A DNA stretch of 6,188 nucleotides from an uncultured Collinsella sp. (GCA_900548565.1 URKV01000107.1:1-6188), one strand, 5' to 3'; positions 1 through 6,139 are shown, counted from the stretch's first letter. Notes: generated by a model from the letters alone, not told the origin. Numbers and translations are program-made.

Positions 1-49
1 ATCTACACGCGTAAGATCGTCGGCAGCGTCAGATGTGTATAAGAGACAG
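1..49 (+). other. Nextera i5 adapter left on the contig end (artefact)
   Basis: This is not genomic DNA. Positions 1-8 match the end of the P5 tail (ATCTACAC). Positions 9-16 are an 8-base index, GCGTAAGA, which I recall as Nextera S517. Positions 17-30 are the read-1 primer part (TCGTCGGCAGCGTC), and 31-49 are the 19-bp Tn5 mosaic end AGATGTGTATAAGAGACAG. The exact reverse complement sits at 6140-6188. Any ORF or motif crossing position 49 is spurious, including the small plus-strand ORF beginning at 35. Confidence 0.99.
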
Positions 50-54
50 GCCCT

Positions 55-1077
55 TTACTGCTCCGCGTCCTTCAGGGGCGGCATGGGCTTCCAGTTGGGA
101 TCCTTAACGATCTTGCGGGCGTCCTTCATGCCACGGCGCAGCGCCGGAATGCCGGTCTTAAAGCACTTGTCAACGGCGGCCAGGCGAATGAACTCCTTGC
201 AGAAGGTCGCGGCGTTGCCCAGACGGAACAGCATGGGGTGATAGTCGCCATAGATCTGCATGTAGCGGGCCAGATAACCGCGGTTGCGCATGATGTAGTA
301 GCGGTTGGTGTCGCTCGTGGAGTTGAGCTGGCGCTTGCCGGCGATATCCCAGTTGGAGACGGCGCGGGCGCGCTTGAGCACCACGTCGGCGACCACGGCG
401 GCGGGGAAGTGCTGGCTGGCTACGTAGCCGTAGCAGGCATCGTCGCCGTAGATAAAGAAGCGCGCGTCGGGCAGGCCGATCTTGTCGACCACGCGGCGCG
501 AGAACATGCCGCCCTCAAAGCACAGCTGGTTCATGGCGCGATAACCCTCGGGACCCAAGTCCCACTTGGCGACTGGGTTGGGAATGCCGAGCGAAAGGAT
601 GAGTTGGTATTGCCAAAAGAAGGCGCCGCCGTCAAAGTCCAGGCGCGAACCCTGGATGACATCGTAGCGGTCGGTCCACTTGGCAAGACGCTCGATGCCT
701 TCGGGGATGACGAGCACGTCGTCGTCCATCACCCAGAACCATTGAGCGCCCAGGTCGTAGGCGCATTTAGTGCCGGCGGAGAAGCCGCCCGCACCGCCGC
801 CGTTTTCGAGCTGCGGGGCGTAGATGACACGGTCGGTGCCGCCCTGCGCGTCAGGTTGCTCGGTGTCGATGCCCCACAGGTTGGCCAGGCGCTCGTTGAA
901 TGCGGTGCACATGGCCTCGGTCTCGCGCGAATTCTCGTTATCGACAATCACGATGCGCCAGGGCGCGGCCGTGAGCTCGGTCATAGAGTCGAACAAGTTG
1001 GCCAGGAGTTCCTGGCGCTTGTACGTAACGACGACGATGGCGAGCTTATCGATGGGAGCGGGAAGGGTTGAAGGCAT
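55..1077 (-). CDS. GT2-type glycosyltransferase, galactofuranosyl/rhamnosyl-transferase style
   Basis: A predicted cytoplasmic or membrane-associated GT-A enzyme of 340 residues that would transfer a sugar from an activated donor to a growing surface glycan. Visible motifs: the nucleotide-binding strand VVVTYKR (15-21), VDN (45-47), a glycine-rich NGGGAGGFSAG (92-102), the metal-binding MDDD (117-120), GDD (211-213) in the usual place of the catalytic base, and YYIMRNRGYL (260-269). The Gly-rich segment followed by WFWVMDDD is typical of the COG1216-like group that includes GlfT-type galactofuranosyl- and rhamnosyltransferases; the actual sugar is not determined. The frame is open upstream to an ATG at 1257, but that extension overlaps the preceding gene, looks like non-coding translation and lacks GT motifs. 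The ATG at 1077 has AAAGGA upstream and is preferred. The TAA ends only 5 bp before the adapter junction, so the gene is complete but its downstream neighbour is missing. Confidence 0.9.
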   Translation of the reverse strand: MPSTLPAPIDKLAIVVVTYKRQELLANLFDSMTELTAAPWRIVIVDNENSRETEAMCTAFNERLANLWGIDTEQPDAQGGTDRVIYAPQLENGGGAGGFSAGTKCAYDLGAQWFWVMDDDVLVIPEGIERLAKWTDRYDVIQGSRLDFDGGAFFWQYQLILSLGIPNPVAKWDLGPEGYRAMNQLCFEGGMFSRRVVDKIGLPDARFFIYGDDACYGYVASQHFPAAVVADVVLKRARAVSNWDIAGKRQLNSTSDTNRYYIMRNRGYLARYMQIYGDYHPMLFRLGNAATFCKEFIRLAAVDKCFKTGIPALRRGMKDARKIVKDPNWKPMPPLKDAEQ

Positions 1078-1088
1078 GGGGCAATATA

Positions 1089-1094
1089 TCCTTT
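1089..1094 (-). promoter_or_regulatory. Shine-Dalgarno deciding the start at 1077
   Basis: On the minus strand this reads AAAGGA, 11 nt before the ATG at 1077. The spacing is slightly long but usable. It supports the 340-residue start over the 400-residue open frame beginning at 1257. Confidence 0.6.
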
Positions 1095-1152
1095 CACGCG
1101 CGGTGGGCGAGTGCTGCGCGGAAGCTATCGAATACGTCCTTGGGACTGTCCT

Positions 1153-1183
1153 ATTGTAAAGGCTCGGCGCACCTTGGCGGCAA
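1153..1183 (-). promoter_or_regulatory. Candidate promoter for the glycosyltransferase at 55-1077
   Basis: In the 170-bp gap between the two minus-strand genes, the minus strand carries TACAAT (1153-1158, five of six matches to the -10 consensus). TTGCCG (1178-1183, four of six matches to the -35 consensus) lies 19 bp upstream. The spacing is longer than the optimal 17 bp. A start near 1146 would give a leader of about 70 nt. This is a sequence-pattern call only; read-through from the acyltransferase gene is the alternative. Confidence 0.3.
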
Positions 1184-1190
1184 GCTTTGA

Positions 1191-1209
1191 ATAAAACGCA
1201 GGAACCTGC
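1191..1209 (-). terminator. Weak terminator-like hairpin after the acyltransferase gene
   Basis: On the minus strand GCAG-GTTC-CTGC (1198-1209) can form a short 4-bp stem, followed by GTTTTAT (1191-1197). It lies 38 bp beyond the acyltransferase stop codon. The stem is short and the T-run is interrupted, so it would at best be partial. It agrees with a separate promoter for the next gene but does not prove one. Confidence 0.25.
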
Positions 1210-1247
1210 CACGGCTGTAGCGGCTTTGGCGTCTGACGGCAGCGTGT

Positions 1248-2378
1248 CTATTGCCACTTGAGCTTGCGAGCGATAAGGCTTCTGGCTGCATCGATGATGA
1301 GGAGCGCTAAGGCAAAGACGATGCTAATGACGGTACCCGTGACGATACATATAGCTGCCGGGCTGTTTTGGCTGACCAGTATGTTTGCGAGCAACGTATT
1401 GAAGACGGGACGCCACAGGCTACTGGTGAGCGACTGCATCACATAGAAACCAAGCGTGGCGGTCGATAAGGTGACGATGACACCTGCAGTCCGCGGATTG
1501 CCTGAGGCACTGCGTCGGGTTGCCGCAAAGAGCAAGGAGGCGGCAGCGAGAGCAAACGAGATCAGCGAGGTCGATTTGTAGGAGAGGACTGCCATCGCCG
1601 TGAGGTTGCCGGTGAAGGAGAGCTCGCCTTCCAGGATGGTGACGAATGCCAAAACCGCTGCGAGCGACCGCGTGCCTAAGGCGCCCACCCTGTCCGAATC
1701 CATGGCGTCGGTTACGTCGCGGAGCAGCCCGCCGATCAAAAACGCGATTACGTACGTGGCAGCGCTCATGAGCTTCTGCAGCCAAGAAAACTCACCGCCG
1801 CTTGTCGCACTCATGGCGGCCAAATACCCGTTAGCAACGAATGCGAGGATGCTAACGGCGATGACCGTCGTCGTGTAGCTCTTCTGGGAGAGTCGACTCT
1901 TGGCCAGTCCAAACCATGGCGCCATGAAGACCGTGGCGGCATAGACCCAGATAAACTCAAGGCCTAGCGTGTACCAGTAGTGCGTATTGAGGGTAACATC
2001 GGGAATGGGTGAGACGACCGTGGACCACGCGAGCGCCACGAGGCAATAAAACGCAGTGGGCATAATGACCTTGCCAAGGCGCTGCGCCGTCCGTTGCATT
2101 TGCGACTTCCACGTTGCTCCACCGTCCCAAGCACGCGCGGCCGAAGCGATGAGAAAATAGCCCGAGATCATAAAGAAGACCTCGTTGGCCCAGCAGCCAA
2201 GCAAGTTAATAAAACCGAGCGCGCCGGAATAGGGGAATATCGCAAGTGGGGCATATTCCACGGCGCCGACGCAGACGGCTTGGAAGGTCCACTGAAAGGT
2301 GTGGAACACCGCGATGCCGGCGACCGCGACCAAACGCAGCGCTTCGATGGGTATGTTGCGTGCGGCTTTGGGCTGCAT
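1248..2378 (-). CDS. Acyltransferase family 3 membrane protein (OafA/WecH-like O-acyltransferase)
   Basis: A 376-residue integral membrane protein with about ten hydrophobic segments, within the usual size range for the family. The N-terminus shows the family signature R-N-I-P-I-E-A-L-R (7-15) followed by an in-membrane histidine (H26). FFMISGYFL (68-76) matches the family's FFxxSGFxL pattern. RTAQRLGKVIMP (96-107) matches the conserved basic loop before the third helix, HYWYT (133-137) the conserved aromatic motif, and AFLIGGLLR (212-220) another typical helix end. Members usually transfer acetyl or other acyl groups from acyl-CoA or a lipid intermediate to sugars of O-antigen, capsule or wall polymers. 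Next to several glycosyltransferases, glycan O-acetylation is the likeliest role; acceptor and acyl group are unknown. The ATG is preceded by AGAAAGGA (2383-2390), 4 nt upstream, a short spacing. It is transcribed divergently from the plus-strand glycosyltransferases. Confidence 0.9.
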   Translation of the reverse strand: MQPKAARNIPIEALRLVAVAGIAVFHTFQWTFQAVCVGAVEYAPLAIFPYSGALGFINLLGCWANEVFFMISGYFLIASAARAWDGGATWKSQMQRTAQRLGKVIMPTAFYCLVALAWSTVVSPIPDVTLNTHYWYTLGLEFIWVYAATVFMAPWFGLAKSRLSQKSYTTTVIAVSILAFVANGYLAAMSATSGGEFSWLQKLMSAATYVIAFLIGGLLRDVTDAMDSDRVGALGTRSLAAVLAFVTILEGELSFTGNLTAMAVLSYKSTSLISFALAAASLLFAATRRSASGNPRTAGVIVTLSTATLGFYVMQSLTSSLWRPVFNTLLANILVSQNSPAAICIVTGTVISIVFALALLIIDAARSLIARKLKWQ

Positions 2379-2397
2379 GACGTCCTTTCTTATCGGT

Positions 2398-2428
2398 TTG
2401 CCTCTGCGAGCTCCATAGATTATATAAA
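2398..2428 (+). promoter_or_regulatory. Candidate promoter for the plus-strand glycosyltransferase operon
   Basis: TTGCCT (2398-2403) could be a -35 box, four of six matches. The -10 could be TATATA (2421-2426, 17-bp spacer) or TATAAA (2423-2428, 19-bp spacer, five of six matches). A start near 2433 would give a leader of about 58 nt before the TTG at 2491. The AT-rich patch stands out in GC-rich DNA, but the exact register is uncertain. Confidence 0.4.
2419..2424 (-). promoter_or_regulatory. -10 element of the divergent minus-strand promoter (acyltransferase)
   Basis: The minus strand reads a perfect TATAAT here, inside the only AT-rich patch of the divergent intergenic region. A start near 2412 would give a leader of about 34 nt. 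No good -35 box is visible 16-18 bp upstream (about 2441-2448, GC-rich), so the promoter may be weak or depend on an activator. The plus-strand -10 candidate overlaps the same bases. Confidence 0.45.
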
Positions 2429-2479
2429 CGCCCGCTGGCGCGCTGACCCTTTGATACCATGAAACGACAGGTATTTCCT

Positions 2480-2485
2480 AAGGAG
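2480..2485 (+). promoter_or_regulatory. Strong Shine-Dalgarno deciding a TTG start at 2491
   Basis: AAGGAG lies 5 nt before TTG at 2491-2493. No in-frame ATG or GTG near this position gives a better start, and the TTG-initiated protein begins at the expected distance before the glycosyltransferase core. Confidence 0.8.
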
Positions 2486-2490
2486 CACAT

Positions 2491-3594
2491 TTGTCTACTA
2501 ACGTCTCTGGCAGCCCTGTTCTGTCGCTGCTTATTCCCATTTACAATGTTCAGCGCTACCTGCGCGAGTGTCTCGATTCCGCCCTGGCGCAGACGCTCAA
2601 GGATATTGAGATCATCTGCATTAACGACGGGTCGACCGACAACTCGCCCGCGATTATCCGCGAGTATATGGAGCGCGATGGGCGCGTCAAGATGATCGAC
2701 AAGGCCAACAGCGGCTACGGCGACTCGATGAACCACGGCCTGGAGATGGCGCGTGGCAAGTACGTTGGCATCTTGGAGTCCGATGACTTTATGGCGCCCG
2801 ACGCACTCGAAAAGCTTGTCTCGGCCGCCGATAGCAATAATGCCGACTTTGCGAAGGCGAACTTTGATTTCTACTGGTCCAAGCCCGAGGAGCGCCGTTC
2901 GCTGCACGAGATGTTTAAGGCCAAGGACTGCGGCAAGCCGGTGCACCCGAGCGACACGACGCGGTTCTTTAAGCAAAAGCCGTCGATTTGGTCGGCCGTG
3001 TACCGTCGCGATTTTCTTGAGCGCAACGGCATCAAGTTCCTGCCGACTCCGGGGGCATCCTTTCAGGACACGTCATTCGCCTTTAAGGTGATCGCGTGCG
3101 CCGATAAGGCTATTTACCTGCACGATGCCGTGTTGTCGTATCGCCAGGACAACGAGAATTCCTCGGTCAATTCTTCGGCTAAGGTCTTTTGCGTCAATAC
3201 CGAGTATGCCGAGATTGAGCGTTGGATTCGAGAGGATTATGCCCGCGACCACGCAAGCGGCGATGTCGCGCGCATGCTCAAGTTCAATCAGCTCATTAAG
3301 TACGATTCGTACATGTGGAACTACGTGCGCCTGGCGCCTAAGTTCTATAAGGAGTTCCTGGTTCAGATGGCCAAGGAGTTCCAAGCGGCCTTGGACGCCG
3401 GGGACTTTTCGCTTGACGACCTCAAGCCGTGGAAGCGCGCGAATCTCGCTGCCATCCTCAAAGATCCTGAGGGCTGGGTTGACGAGCATCCGAGTTTTGC
3501 GACGGATGGTGCCTTGGGCCGTGCTAAGTATTACGCCTCGGTTGGAGGGCCAGGCGTGGTCGCTGCCTTCCTCATCGAATCACTGAGGGGGTAG
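2491..3594 (+). CDS. Family-2 glycosyltransferase (GYG-MN subgroup), paralog of the gene at 4716
   Basis: A 367-residue GT-A enzyme, probably acting at the cytoplasmic face of the membrane in surface glycan assembly. Core motifs in order: LLIPIYN (13-19), CINDGSTDNS (43-52), NSGYGDSMNHG (73-83) and the metal-binding LESDDF (95-100). QD (192-193) in GASFQDTSF takes the place of the usual ED catalytic-base motif, and a conserved YRQDNENSSVNS (217-228) follows. Residues after about 240 form a mostly helical, charged C-terminal region with no recognised domain. No signal peptide or clear membrane helix is seen. The start is TTG with AAGGAG upstream. It is the first gene of the plus-strand group; the next gene begins 6 bp after its TAG, which suggests translational coupling. 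Residues 22-101 match residues 20-99 of the protein encoded at 4716-5834 at 74 of 80 positions (hand count). Donor and acceptor sugars cannot be read from the sequence. Confidence 0.93.
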   Translation: MSTNVSGSPVLSLLIPIYNVQRYLRECLDSALAQTLKDIEIICINDGSTDNSPAIIREYMERDGRVKMIDKANSGYGDSMNHGLEMARGKYVGILESDDFMAPDALEKLVSAADSNNADFAKANFDFYWSKPEERRSLHEMFKAKDCGKPVHPSDTTRFFKQKPSIWSAVYRRDFLERNGIKFLPTPGASFQDTSFAFKVIACADKAIYLHDAVLSYRQDNENSSVNSSAKVFCVNTEYAEIERWIREDYARDHASGDVARMLKFNQLIKYDSYMWNYVRLAPKFYKEFLVQMAKEFQAALDAGDFSLDDLKPWKRANLAAILKDPEGWVDEHPSFATDGALGRAKYYASVGGPGVVAAFLIESLRG

Positions 3595-3600
3595 GTCGGC

Positions 3601-4641
3601 ATGGGAGAGGCCTCGTGTCCTAAAGCTACCATTGTCGTCCCCGTTTACAACTCTGCGCACTCCATTCAGCGATGCGTCGATTCGCTGTTGGCCCAGTCCG
3701 AGCGCTCGATTCAGATTGTCTGCGTCAACGACGGTTCGACTGATGATTCGTTGAACGTGTTGCGCCAGATTGCGCAGGCCGACGATCGCGTACTGGTGAT
3801 TGACCAGGAAAACGCGGGCGTCTCGTATGCTCGAAATGCCGGTATCGATGCCGCCGAGGGCGAGACCGTCTTTTTTGTGGACGCCGACGATTACATCGAT
3901 GCCCAGACGGTCGAGCGCGTGCTGCATGCCATTGAGTCTGCAGATGCCGAGGCCGCCGTTTTTGGCGGCGTCTGTGAACCTGCCGATGCTGCTCCCAAAC
4001 GTGTCCAGCAACTCATGAGCCCCAAAGCTGGTACCTTCGGCGCTCGTGATCCCCAACTGCTGTTCCATTCGAATGCGCAGCCCTATGCCTGCCGTGCGGC
4101 TTTTTCGCGCGAGCTGCTCAATCGCGAAAGCATTCGCTTCGCTCCCGGTCTGGCTTTGGGCGAGGACGTCGTCTTCCAATTTGCGGCTTATGCGCTTGCC
4201 CACAAGACCGTCGTCATGCCGGACAGGTTCTACCACTACGTGATGGAGAGCGAATCGGCAACGCACGAGTTCAACAGTGCCGAGGCTCGCGCCAAAAAGC
4301 TTGACGCCCACATGAGGATGCTCGAGGTGGTCTTGGAGGACTGGGCGGCCTACGGTCTTTTGGACCTGTGCCCCGGCGAGCTGATAACTTGGTTTTTAGA
4401 CCTAATTGTGTTCGACCTGGCGCGCTTGGATGCCGATGACTTCCATCGCGTGGCGGCTCGCGTCAACATGGACCTTACGACGTTTTTGGGAACGGAGTGG
4501 GCGGATATGCCTGCTAAGGGCGCCGTTCGCCGTGTTGCCCAGAAGCTCGTTGCGGCGACCTCGGGCGTTTCGATGGCAGACGCCACGCTGTTCTATCTTT
4601 CGACTCGCGGTCTCAAAGCCTGCCTGGAGCGCTTTATCTAA
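3601..4641 (+). CDS. Family-2 glycosyltransferase (classic ARN type)
   Basis: A 346-residue GT-A enzyme. Motifs: IVVPVYN (11-17), CVNDGSTDDS (41-50), NAGVSYARNAG (71-81) in the standard N-x-G-x-S-x-A-R-N-x-G form, the metal-binding FFVDADDYID (91-100), and LGEDVVFQF (186-194) holding the catalytic-base ED. YHYVMESES (211-219) corresponds to the conserved aromatic and Ser region seen at this point in many GT2 enzymes. The last 100 residues are helical and of unknown role; LITWFLDLIVFDLARL is a hydrophobic stretch but looks amphipathic rather than clearly membrane-spanning. The ATG at 3601 lies 6 bp after the previous stop, and a purine-rich AGGGGG (3586-3591) inside the end of the previous gene can serve as ribosome binding site, consistent with coupling. 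It is clearly a different GT2 branch from its two neighbours, so it probably forms a different linkage. Substrate unknown. Confidence 0.93.
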   Translation: MGEASCPKATIVVPVYNSAHSIQRCVDSLLAQSERSIQIVCVNDGSTDDSLNVLRQIAQADDRVLVIDQENAGVSYARNAGIDAAEGETVFFVDADDYIDAQTVERVLHAIESADAEAAVFGGVCEPADAAPKRVQQLMSPKAGTFGARDPQLLFHSNAQPYACRAAFSRELLNRESIRFAPGLALGEDVVFQFAAYALAHKTVVMPDRFYHYVMESESATHEFNSAEARAKKLDAHMRMLEVVLEDWAAYGLLDLCPGELITWFLDLIVFDLARLDADDFHRVAARVNMDLTTFLGTEWADMPAKGAVRRVAQKLVAATSGVSMADATLFYLSTRGLKACLERFI

Positions 4642-4650
4642 TTCCAAGCG

Positions 4651-4681
4651 CTGCCGCCCGCCGCAACTCGGCTGCTAAAAT
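4651..4681 (+). promoter_or_regulatory. Candidate internal promoter with extended -10
   Basis: The 74-bp gap between two plus-strand genes holds TGCTAAAAT (4673-4681), an extended -10 with TAAAAT matching five of six consensus bases. CTGCCG (4651-4656) lies 19 bp before the -10 hexamer and is only a poor -35 match. A start near 4688 would give a leader of about 28 nt. It could drive the downstream two glycosyltransferases separately or supplement read-through. Confidence 0.4.
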
Positions 4682-4684
4682 AAC

Positions 4685-4707
4685 CCTGTTACACGCTACT
4701 CAACAGG
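4685..4707 (+). repeat. Short inverted repeat overlapping the Shine-Dalgarno of the gene at 4716
   Basis: CCTGTT (4685-4690) and AACAGG (4702-4707) are perfect complements separated by 11 nt. The right arm covers the first three bases of the AGGAGG ribosome binding site at 4705-4710. In RNA made by read-through this could form a weak hairpin that partly hides the site; in DNA it could be a small operator. A 6-bp match can occur by chance. Confidence 0.3.
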
Positions 4708-4710
4708 AGG
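4705..4710 (+). promoter_or_regulatory. Strong Shine-Dalgarno deciding a TTG start at 4716
   Basis: AGGAGG lies 5 nt before TTG at 4716-4718. This consensus site makes TTG the convincing start of the following glycosyltransferase and mirrors the arrangement at its paralog at 2491. Confidence 0.85.
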
Positions 4711-4715
4711 TTCTC

Positions 4716-5834
4716 TTGCAGAACTCTGATACCCCTAAAGTTTCGCTGCTTGTCCCCATCTGCAATGTCGAACGCTACCTGCGCGAGTGCCTCGATTCCG
4801 CCGTGGCTCAGACGCTCAAGGACATCGAGATTATCTGTATCAACGACGGCTCCACCGATAGCTCGCCAGATATCATCCGCGAGTACATGGAGCGCGACCC
4901 CCGTGTAAAGATGATCGACAAAGCTAACAGCGGCTACGGCGACTCGATGAACCGCGGCCTGGAGATGGCACGCGGTGAGTACGTGGGTATCCTTGAGTCC
5001 GACGACTTTATGTTTGAGGATTCGCTTCAAAAGCTGGTTGCCAAGGCCGATGCTGAGCATGCCGATGTGGTAAAGGGCGACTTTTACCTGTATTGGTCTA
5101 CGCCCAGCGAGCGCCGTGAGCTGTTTGGGATTGTCGACGAGCATATGACGGGCGCCGCGTATCGCCCCGTCGATCGTCCGGGCATCTTCTACCGCAAACC
5201 ATCCATTTGGTCGGCTATCTATCGGCGCGAGTTCCTCAACGACAATCAGATTCGGTTCCTTCCCACGCCGGGTGCCTCGTATCAGGACGCAGGCTTTAAC
5301 TTTAAGGTTTGGGCTTGCGCCGAGCGTGCCGCGTTTATTGCGGACCCCATTTTGTGCTATCGCCAGGATAACGAGAAGAGCTCCGTTAATTCGCCCAACA
5401 AGGTGTTTTGCGTGTGCGACGAGTATGCCGAGATGCAGCGCTTTTTGGACGAGCGTCCCGAGCTCAAGGCTCAGCTTCAGGGCATTTTAATGCGCATGAA
5501 GGTCGATACGTACCGTTGGAATGATGAGCGCTTGGTCGATGAACTGCGCGAGCAGTTTTGGAAGAAAGCCTCGTCCGAGCTCAAGGCCGATTGGGATGCC
5601 GGTCGCTTTGACCTGTCGCTGTTTGATCCGCGTGGCGAGACCGACTTGCGTCTGATGGTCAAGTCGCCCCGCGCCTATATCGATTCGCGCTTTGACTTTA
5701 AGAAGCCGGGCAAGCTCAATACGTTTAAGCATTACTTTAAGATTGGCGGCCTGTCGCTGGTCTGGCGCGTGCTGACGTATCAGCGCACCTACGGCGACAA
5801 CCCGCACCCCGATGACGTTCCGGCCGCACAGTAG
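4716..5834 (+). CDS. Family-2 glycosyltransferase (GYG-MN subgroup), paralog of the gene at 2491
   Basis: A 372-residue GT-A enzyme. Motifs: LLVPICN (11-17), CINDGSTDSS (41-50), NSGYGDSMNRG (71-81), the metal-binding LESDDF (93-98), GASYQDAGF (186-194) with D191 in the catalytic-base position, and YRQDNEKSSVNS (215-226). The core is almost identical to that of the protein encoded at 2491-3594. The proteins diverge between the DxD motif and about residue 160, converge again through KPSIWSA (161-167), FLPTPGAS (181-188) and KVFCV (229-233), then diverge in the C-terminal third. This fits duplication followed by change in acceptor specificity. No signal peptide or membrane helix is evident. The start is TTG behind AGGAGG. 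Downstream, the next glycosyltransferase begins after 12 bp, so the two are probably co-transcribed. The sugar and linkage are not known. Confidence 0.93.
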   Translation: MQNSDTPKVSLLVPICNVERYLRECLDSAVAQTLKDIEIICINDGSTDSSPDIIREYMERDPRVKMIDKANSGYGDSMNRGLEMARGEYVGILESDDFMFEDSLQKLVAKADAEHADVVKGDFYLYWSTPSERRELFGIVDEHMTGAAYRPVDRPGIFYRKPSIWSAIYRREFLNDNQIRFLPTPGASYQDAGFNFKVWACAERAAFIADPILCYRQDNEKSSVNSPNKVFCVCDEYAEMQRFLDERPELKAQLQGILMRMKVDTYRWNDERLVDELREQFWKKASSELKADWDAGRFDLSLFDPRGETDLRLMVKSPRAYIDSRFDFKKPGKLNTFKHYFKIGGLSLVWRVLTYQRTYGDNPHPDDVPAAQ

Positions 5835-5846
5835 GAGCGAGTGACT

Positions 5847-6139
5847 ATGGCTAACCCCAAGATTTCCGTTGTCGTTCCCATCTATAAAGTGGAGGAGTGC
5901 CTGGCCTGGTGCCTGGACTCCCTGCTTGCGCAGGACATGCCCGATTGGGAGGGCGTGCTGGTCAACGATGGCTCGCCGGATGGCTCGCGCGATATTGCGG
6001 CCGCCTATTGCGAAAAAGACGCGCGCTTCACGCTGGTCGATAAGCCCAATGGCGGCCTGTCGAGTGCGCGTAATGCAGGTATCGCTGCGTCCACGGCGTC
6101 TATCCTCGCGTTTTTGGATTCCGATGACCGCTTTACGCC
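5847..6139 (+). CDS. Family-2 glycosyltransferase, 3' end missing (cut by adapter)
   Basis: The N-terminal 98 residues of a GT2 enzyme, read from ATG at 5847 with AGGAG (5833-5837) 9 nt upstream; the AGGAG overlaps the previous stop codon. An in-frame GTG at 5841 is too close to the Shine-Dalgarno. Motifs: VVVPIYK (8-14), VNDGSPDGS (39-47), NGGLSSARNAG (68-78) and LDSDD (90-94), the metal-binding aspartates. The catalytic-base region and C-terminal part are absent because the contig changes to adapter at 6140. The frame stays open to the contig end and adds CLLYTSDAADDLTRVD, a pure adapter translation that should not be annotated. Full-length relatives are usually about 300-350 residues. It is closer in motif style to the gene at 3601 than to the paralogous pair. 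The gene is presumably intact in the organism. Confidence 0.92.

Noticed and set aside
238..1071. 277-codon plus-strand ORF opposite the glycosyltransferase at 55-1077
   Set aside because: It is antisense to a gene with clear GT motifs, has repetitive Val/Ala/Gly-rich composition typical of GC-rich shadow frames, and no recognisable domain.
1078..1257. 60-residue N-terminal extension of the glycosyltransferase from ATG at 1257
   Set aside because: It overlaps the upstream acyltransferase gene, has no family similarity, and a Shine-Dalgarno supports the ATG at 1077.
2206..2976. 256-codon minus-strand ORF across the divergent region and the gene at 2491
   Set aside because: It covers the promoter region and is antisense to the glycosyltransferase core; no ribosome binding or domain support.
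3580..4311. 243-codon minus-strand ORF opposite the gene at 3601
   Set aside because: Shadow of the GT2 gene; the sense frame carries all the family motifs.
4651..4674. Possible terminator hairpin (GCCG...CGGC) after the gene at 3601-4641
   Set aside because: Only four contiguous pairs with a 12-nt loop and no T-run; the following bases look more like an extended -10.
4689..5144. Minus-strand ORF resembling the one at 2206-2976, looking like a conserved antisense protein family
   Set aside because: The similarity is the expected by-product of two paralogous genes on the other strand being read antisense in the same register.
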